Shown: positions 1 through 7,208 of the stretch, one piece after another
Numbering within the stretch: position 1 is the first letter of the stretch
How the letters are laid out: each line of letters opens with the position of its first letter
Assembly: GCA_003530935.1 (NCBI GenBank)
Contig: DPEO01000133.1
Span: 1-7,208, forward strand
DNA: 7,208 nucleotides
Direction of reading: 5' to 3'
Origin: Desulfomicrobiaceae bacterium
GTDB taxonomy: Bacteria; Desulfobacterota; Desulfovibrionia; Desulfovibrionales; Desulfomicrobiaceae
Notes under the pieces: generated by a model
Database searches by the model: none
What the model was told of the DNA's origin: nothing
What the model saw: only the letters and a program-made list of their open reading frames with translations
Made by a program: the position numbers and the translations under genes

Positions 1-1418
1 GCCATCTGGTCACCGTCGAAGTCGGCGTTGAAGGCCGTGCACACGAGCGGATGCAGCCGAATGGCCTTGCCTTCCACCAACAGGGGTTCAAAGGCCTGGA
101 TACCCAGACGGTGCAAGGTGGGCGCCCGGTTGAGGAGAATGGGGTATTCACGCACCACCTCCTCGAGCACGTCCCACACCGCCACCTCTTCCCGCTCCAC
201 CATCTTCTTCGCGCTCTTGATGGTGCTCGCGATGCCACGCTCTTCCAGTTTGGCGTATACAAACGGTTTGAAGAGCTCCAAAGCCATCTTCTTGGGCAGA
301 CCGCATTGGTGGAGCTTCAAGGACGGCCCCACCACGATCACGGAGCGACCCGAGTAGTCCACGCGCTTGCCCAAAAGGTTCTGCCGGAAGCGCCCCTGCT
401 TGCCCTTGATCATGTCGGACAAGGACTTGAGAGGACGACCATTGGTGCCGGTAATGGCCCGGCCGCGGCGGCCGTTGTCGAACAAGGCGTCCACCGACTC
501 CTGGAGCATGCGCTTTTCGTTGCGGATAATGATGTCCGGCGCACCGAGCTCCAAAAGACGCTTCAGACGATTGTTGCGGTTGATGACCCGACGGTAGAGG
601 TCGTTCAAGTCAGAAGTGGCGAACCGGCCGCCATCCAAGGGGACCAAAGGCCGCAATTCCGGCGGAATGACCGGAATGACGTCGAGGATCATCCACTCAG
701 GCTTGTTGCCGGACTCCAAAAAGGCCTCGATGATCTTAAGTCGCTTGGCGAGCTTCTTCTTCTTGGTCACAGAGCGCGTGGTCTGCGACTCCTCCCGCAG
801 CTGCACCCGCAAGGTAGGCAAGTCGAGCTCTTGCAACAGCAGCTTGATGGACTCCGCGCCCATGCCCACTTTAATGGCATCTTCGCCATAATGATCCAAA
901 ATCTGAAAGTACTGCTCCTCTGAGATGACCTGCTTTTTCTGCAACGTCGTCTCACCGGGATCCAAGATAATATACGAATCGAAGTAAAGCACCTTTTCCA
1001 GATCGGCCATAGTCATGTCGAGCAATGTTCCGATCTTGGAAGGAAGCGATTTGAGAAACCAAATATGCGCAACAGGAGCGGCAAGCTCGATATGGCCCAT
1101 GCGCTCGCGGCGAACTTTAGAAGCGATGACCTCCACGCCGCACTTTTCGCACACGATACCCCGGTGCTTCATGCGCTTGTATTTGCCGCAGTTACACTCA
1201 TAGTCCTTCACTGGGCCAAAGATCTTGGCACAGAATAGGCCGTCTCGCTCCGGCTTGAATGTTCTATAATTGATGGTCTCCGGCTTTTTCACCTCACCAT
1301 ACGACCATTCACGGATCTTTTCTGGAGAGGCGAGACTGATGCCGATGGCCTTCAGATTCTGGCTATTGAACAGCGTAGTGGCACTGCCACGCTGGGTAAA
1401 AAGGTCATCCAGGGTCAT
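1..1418 (-). CDS. rpoC: RNA polymerase subunit beta' (RpoC), N-terminal third, cut by the window edge
   Basis: This is the beta' subunit, which carries the active-site magnesium of RNA polymerase. The window holds 472 complete codons plus two bases, and the frame runs open off the left edge. The N-terminus reads MTLDDLFTQRGSA. The first zinc-binding domain has Cys75, Cys77, Cys90 and Cys93 (C-x-C-x12-C-x2-C). The switch-2 region is present (MIKGKQGRFRQNLLGKRVDY), followed by LLNRAPTLHRLGIQAFEP. The last visible residues are NADFDGDQM, whose Asp466, Asp468 and Asp470 correspond to the metal-binding triad of E. coli (460/462/464). The ATG at 1418-1416 is preceded by GAGGA at 1430-1426, a well-placed ribosome binding site. 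It lies 46 bases after rpoB and is surely co-transcribed with it. The family is usually about 1,380-1,410 residues, so roughly two thirds lies outside the window. The sequence closely resembles Desulfovibrio-type RpoC from memory. Identity is certain. Confidence 0.98.
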   Translation of the reverse strand, partial: MTLDDLFTQRGSATTLFNSQNLKAIGISLASPEKIREWSYGEVKKPETINYRTFKPERDGLFCAKIFGPVKDYECNCGKYKRMKHRGIVCEKCGVEVIASKVRRERMGHIELAAPVAHIWFLKSLPSKIGTLLDMTMADLEKVLYFDSYIILDPGETTLQKKQVISEEQYFQILDHYGEDAIKVGMGAESIKLLLQELDLPTLRVQLREESQTTRSVTKKKKLAKRLKIIEAFLESGNKPEWMILDVIPVIPPELRPLVPLDGGRFATSDLNDLYRRVINRNNRLKRLLELGAPDIIIRNEKRMLQESVDALFDNGRRGRAITGTNGRPLKSLSDMIKGKQGRFRQNLLGKRVDYSGRSVIVVGPSLKLHQCGLPKKMALELFKPFVYAKLEERGIASTIKSAKKMVEREEVAVWDVLEEVVREYPILLNRAPTLHRLGIQAFEPLLVEGKAIRLHPLVCTAFNADFDGDQM

Positions 1419-1464
1419 ACTGCAATCCTCGCGGGTTGGCCGTTATATATCCTCAAGAGCCATC
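1419..1464 (-). other. rpoB-rpoC intergenic spacer with the rpoC ribosome binding site
   Basis: This 46-base gap has no terminator-like hairpin. The hexamer GAGGAT occurs twice. The copy nearer rpoC (1430-1425) sits at Shine-Dalgarno distance from the rpoC ATG. The copy nearer rpoB is followed by ATATAAC and has no start codon at a useful distance. A TATATAAC stretch resembles a -10 box, but I see no matching -35 box, so I do not call a promoter. The simplest reading is a short co-transcribed spacer. Confidence 0.6.
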
Positions 1465-5571
<4,107 letters not shown>

Positions 5572-5653
5572 CGTTTCCCCTCGGAAAAGATGTTGCTGGG
5601 CAGGCAAGAGCTGAGCGGTCTTCAGGACAAGGGCCTAATGGTAGGGAAAAATC
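5572..5653 (-). other. rpoB 5' leader downstream of the attenuator
   Basis: These roughly 80 bases lie between the terminator T-tract and the rpoB ATG. I searched for a -35/-10 pair and found none convincing. Only the rpoB ribosome binding site at 5582-5577 is clear, so rpoB transcription most likely comes from read-through of the hairpin. Confidence 0.45.
5577..5582 (-). promoter_or_regulatory. Ribosome binding site deciding the rpoB start
   Basis: GAGGGG is followed by AAACG and then ATG. This spacing supports initiation at 5571 rather than at the in-frame upstream TTG at 5607. The first codons are rich in A and T (two AAAAAATT runs), which should keep the initiation region unstructured. 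Confidence 0.8.
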
Positions 5654-5700
5654 AAAAAAAGGCGTAAAGAGTGTAAGAGTCGCCCCTTACACTCTTTACG
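5654..5700 (-). terminator. Intrinsic terminator or attenuator between rplL and rpoB
   Basis: On the transcribed strand, the arm CGTAAAGAGTGTAAG (5700-5686) pairs perfectly over 15 bases with CTTACACTCTTTACG (5677-5663) around an eight-base loop, GGGCGACT. Two Cs and then seven Ts (5660-5654) follow. A T-tract follows the stem only in the minus direction, so the terminator is directional. It begins 27 bases after the rplL stop codon, far enough that a terminating ribosome should not block folding. E. coli has a partial terminator at the same operon position that reduces transcription into rpoB. By analogy this one is probably leaky, since I see no convincing separate promoter for rpoB downstream of it. 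The read-through fraction cannot be told from sequence. Confidence 0.88.
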
Positions 5701-5727
5701 GAAAGCGAATGTGCGAAGGACAAAAGC

Positions 5728-6114
5728 TTACTTAACTTCAACTTGAGCGCCGGCCTCTTCCAACTGCTTTTTGGCATCCGCAGCGGCTTCCTTGGACACC
5801 GCTTCAAGGAGCACCGAGGGGGTCTCGTCCACTTTGGCCTTGGCCTCTTTGAGCCCCAGGTTGGTGAGGGCACGCACCACCTTGATGACACCGATCTTGT
5901 TGGCGCCGGCATCCTTCAGCACCACGTCGAATTCGGTTTTCTCTTCCACCGGGGCAGCGTCAGCGCCAGCGGCCGGAGCCATGGCCACCGCAGCCACCGG
6001 AGCAGCGGCAGAAACACCGAACTTCTCTTCCAATTCCTTGATGAACTCCGCGAGTTCGAGCACGGTCATGTTGGCAATGAACTCGACGACCTGTTCTTTG
6101 GTAATACCGGACAT
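5728..6114 (-). CDS. rplL: 50S ribosomal protein L7/L12
   Basis: L7/L12 is the multi-copy stalk protein that recruits and stimulates translational GTPases such as EF-Tu and EF-G. This one has 128 residues (121 in E. coli). Residues 1-33 form the N-terminal dimerisation and L10-binding domain, ending EEKFGVSAAA. An Ala/Pro-rich flexible hinge spans about 35-56. The globular C-terminal domain follows from TEFDVVLKDAGANKIGVIKVV, with the factor-binding helix around 73-95 (KIGVIKVVRALTNLGLKEAK) and the typical end EEAGAQVEVK. The ATG is preceded by GAGGAGG (6126-6120) with a five-base spacer, the strongest ribosome binding site in the window, as expected for a protein made in several copies per ribosome. 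It starts 30 bases after rplJ and is followed by the attenuator. The extra length lies mainly in the hinge. Identity is certain. Confidence 0.99.
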   Translation of the reverse strand: MSGITKEQVVEFIANMTVLELAEFIKELEEKFGVSAAAPVAAVAMAPAAGADAAPVEEKTEFDVVLKDAGANKIGVIKVVRALTNLGLKEAKAKVDETPSVLLEAVSKEAAADAKKQLEEAGAQVEVK

Positions 6115-6144
6115 TGTTTCCTCCTCAAAAGTACACGGATTGGC

Positions 6145-6666
6145 TCATTCTTGTTCTTTCTTTTCCTTCAGAGCGCTCAAAACATTGAGCATGCCCCGCA
6201 GGACGTTGGCAAAGAGGCACACAAAGTTCTGCGGCACAGCGTTCATAGTACCCAGGACCTGCGCCAGCAGCTGCTCGCGGCTCGGCAGGTCAGAAAGGGC
6301 CTTTACAGCAGCCTCGTCCAGCAACTTGCCGTTGAGACTGGCGCAACGCACCGAAAACTTATCGTTCTTCTTTGCAAACTCCACCACGACTTTTGCTGCG
6401 ACCACGGGATCATCATAGCCAAACGCCACGGCACTGCTGTACTTCAGCTTTTCTCCCAGCACATTGTGCGGGGTCTCGCTGAATGCAAGCCGCGCCAAGG
6501 TATTTTTGACCACCTGATAGTCACAGCCGGCCTCATGGAGCTTCGCTCGCAGCGGAGTCAACTGGGCCACGGAGAGACCTTGGAAATCGGTCACAATGGC
6601 CACCTGCGCCCGCTCGGCACGCTCCTTCAGACCTTCAATGATCTTGCCTTTTTCTGCCCTATCCAC
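6145..6666 (-). CDS. rplJ: 50S ribosomal protein L10
   Basis: L10 anchors the L7/L12 dimers to the GTPase-associated region of 23S rRNA and, in complex with L7/L12, represses its own mRNA. The protein has 173 residues (165 in E. coli). The N-terminal rRNA-binding domain contains AIVTDFQGLSVAQLTPLR (about 23-40) and the conserved YQVVKNTLARLA (50-61). The C-terminal helix that binds L7/L12 begins after LPSREQLL (127-134) and runs to EKKEQE. That tail is about ten residues longer than in E. coli, which suggests room for a third L7/L12 dimer. The start is a GTG at 6666-6664, reading MDRAEKGKIIEGL, with GAGGTGA at 6676-6670 as the ribosome binding site. No in-frame ATG near the start fits better. 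It follows the L10 leader and precedes rplL by 30 bases. Confidence 0.98.
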   Translation of the reverse strand: MDRAEKGKIIEGLKERAERAQVAIVTDFQGLSVAQLTPLRAKLHEAGCDYQVVKNTLARLAFSETPHNVLGEKLKYSSAVAFGYDDPVVAAKVVVEFAKKNDKFSVRCASLNGKLLDEAAVKALSDLPSREQLLAQVLGTMNAVPQNFVCLFANVLRGMLNVLSALKEKKEQE

Positions 6667-6669
6667 ACG

Positions 6670-6676
6670 TCACCTC
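6670..6676 (-). promoter_or_regulatory. Ribosome binding site for the GTG start of rplJ
   Basis: GAGGTGA lies three bases before the GTG at 6666 (six bases if only GAGG is counted). A second GTG overlaps at 6668 but is out of frame. The site lies about 30 bases after the L10 leader helix, so repression by L10 could reach it. Confidence 0.7.
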
Positions 6677-6705
6677 TTGCTTACGCTTCAGGCAGAATGA
6701 GCCTC

Positions 6706-6751
6706 GAGTCTCCGCAGGATATTAAGGTTGCCCGCCTGCTCTCTCGGACTC
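6706..6751 (-). promoter_or_regulatory. L10 leader: autoregulatory mRNA site for the L10-L7/L12 complex
   Basis: In the rplA-rplJ gap the transcript folds into an outer helix GAGTC (6751-6747) with GACTC (6710-6706). An asymmetric internal loop follows, CGAGAGA opposite GGA. An inner helix GCAGG (6739-6735) pairs with CCTGC (6718-6714), capped by a loop containing CTTAATAT. As I recall it, the L10 leader family has the same order: an AGAxAGCAGG-like strand, then CTTAATATCCTGC and GGAG. The purine-rich internal loop could form a kink-turn. The known role is binding of L10 with L7/L12 to repress translation of rplJ and rplL. A small hairpin follows, AGGC (6704-6701) with GCCT (6693-6690), before the rplJ ribosome binding site. 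Confidence 0.85.
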
Positions 6752-6773
6752 ATCTTCCTTCTTATGGGGAACA

Positions 6774-7208
6774 CTATTCAGCCCGGCGCAGGCTCGCCAC
6801 GTCCACCTTGATGCCCGGCCCCATGGTCGAAGACACCGAAATAGCCTTGAGGTAGGTCCCCTTGGCCGAGGCAGGCTTGAGCTTGACCAGGGCATCCACC
6901 AACACCCGCATGTTGCCCAAAAGCTTCTCCACACCAAAGGAAACCTTGCCAATGGGGGCATGCACCACGCCGGCCTTGTCCACGCGGAATTCTACCTTGC
7001 CGGCCAAGAGTTCCTTGATGGCATTCTCCAAGTCGAAGGTCACGGTACCCGTCTTGGCGTTGGGCATAAGGCCGCGCGGGCCGAGAATCTTCCCGATCTT
7101 GCCCACAACCCCCATCATGTCCGGAGTCGCCACGGCCTTATCGAACTCCAACCAGCCGCCCCGAATCTTTTCCACCAAGTCATCGCCGCCCGCCTCGACG
7201 GCACCGGC
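6774..7208 (-). CDS. rplA: 50S ribosomal protein L1, C-terminal 144 residues, cut by the window edge
   Basis: L1 forms the mobile stalk beside the ribosomal E site, helps release deacylated tRNA, and in E. coli represses the rplK-rplA mRNA. The frame is open from the right edge (first residues AGAVEAGGDDLVEKI) to a TAG at 6776-6774. The visible part corresponds to the C-terminal three fifths of the 230-odd-residue family. It contains the domain II signature KILGPRGLMPNAKTGTVTFD and the return to domain I with GVVHAPIGKVSFG, AKGTYLKAISVSSTMGPG and IKVDVASL. The N-terminal part and start lie outside. By the usual gene order, rplK (L11) should lie just upstream. The TAG stop is 107 bases before the rplJ start, and the gap holds the L10 leader. 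Identity is certain. Confidence 0.97.
   Translation of the reverse strand, partial: AGAVEAGGDDLVEKIRGGWLEFDKAVATPDMMGVVGKIGKILGPRGLMPNAKTGTVTFDLENAIKELLAGKVEFRVDKAGVVHAPIGKVSFGVEKLLGNMRVLVDALVKLKPASAKGTYLKAISVSSTMGPGIKVDVASLRRAE

Noticed and set aside
51..923. A 290-codon plus-strand open frame opposite rpoC.
   Set aside because: It overlaps the conserved beta' coding sequence in antisense, its product shows no recognisable motif, and no ribosome binding site supports it.
1440..1456. TATATAAC in the rpoB-rpoC gap as a -10 box for an rpoC promoter.
   Set aside because: No acceptable -35 box lies 16-18 bases upstream, and the gap is short and typical of a co-transcribed pair.
5572..5607. A 12-residue N-terminal extension of RpoB from a TTG at 5607.
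   Set aside because: It has no clear ribosome binding site, while the ATG at 5571 has GAGGGG at good spacing and gives the N-terminus typical of the family.
6719..6726. CTTAATAT before rplJ as a -10 promoter box.
   Set aside because: No -35 match is present at the right spacing, and the motif is explained as the conserved loop of the L10 leader.
5743..6855. A 370-codon plus-strand open frame opposite rplL, rplJ and the L10 leader.
   Set aside because: It runs across three well-supported minus-strand features, and its translation has no family resemblance. It is a chance frame.

Overview
The window holds part of the classic bacterial ribosomal-protein and RNA-polymerase operon, read entirely from the minus strand. 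In transcription order (high to low coordinates) it contains the 3' part of rplA (L1), rplJ (L10), rplL (L7/L12), a complete rpoB (RNA polymerase beta) and the 5' third of rpoC (beta'). rplA is cut by the right edge. rpoC is cut by the left edge, immediately after the catalytic NADFDGDQM motif. No mobile element, RNA gene, CRISPR array or unfamiliar gene is visible.

The proteins look like those of a Desulfovibrio-type sulfate reducer (Desulfobacterota, Desulfovibrionales). This rests on remembered resemblance of the RpoB and RpoC N-termini to Desulfovibrio sequences, on proteobacterial-type insertions in beta, and on a moderately high GC content. It is not a species identification.

Non-coding parts, in transcription order. 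(1) The 107-base rplA-rplJ gap carries a recognisable L10 leader, the mRNA site where the L10-L7/L12 complex represses its own translation. (2) The rplJ-rplL gap is 30 bases and holds a strong Shine-Dalgarno. (3) The 156-base rplL-rpoB gap carries a perfect 15-bp hairpin followed by seven Ts. This is an intrinsic terminator placed where an attenuator is known in E. coli, and it probably lowers polymerase synthesis relative to stalk proteins. (4) The rpoB-rpoC gap is 46 bases.

The genes fit together as follows. L1, L10 and L7/L12 build the two flexible stalks of the 50S ribosomal subunit, and beta and beta' form the catalytic core of RNA polymerase. Co-transcription couples ribosome and polymerase synthesis, while the leader and the internal terminator let them be made in different amounts. 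The window is essentially a conserved housekeeping region. The points most worth a second look are the two regulatory RNA structures, an L10 C-terminal helix that appears long enough for three L7/L12 dimers, and repeated modules inside the beta insertions.
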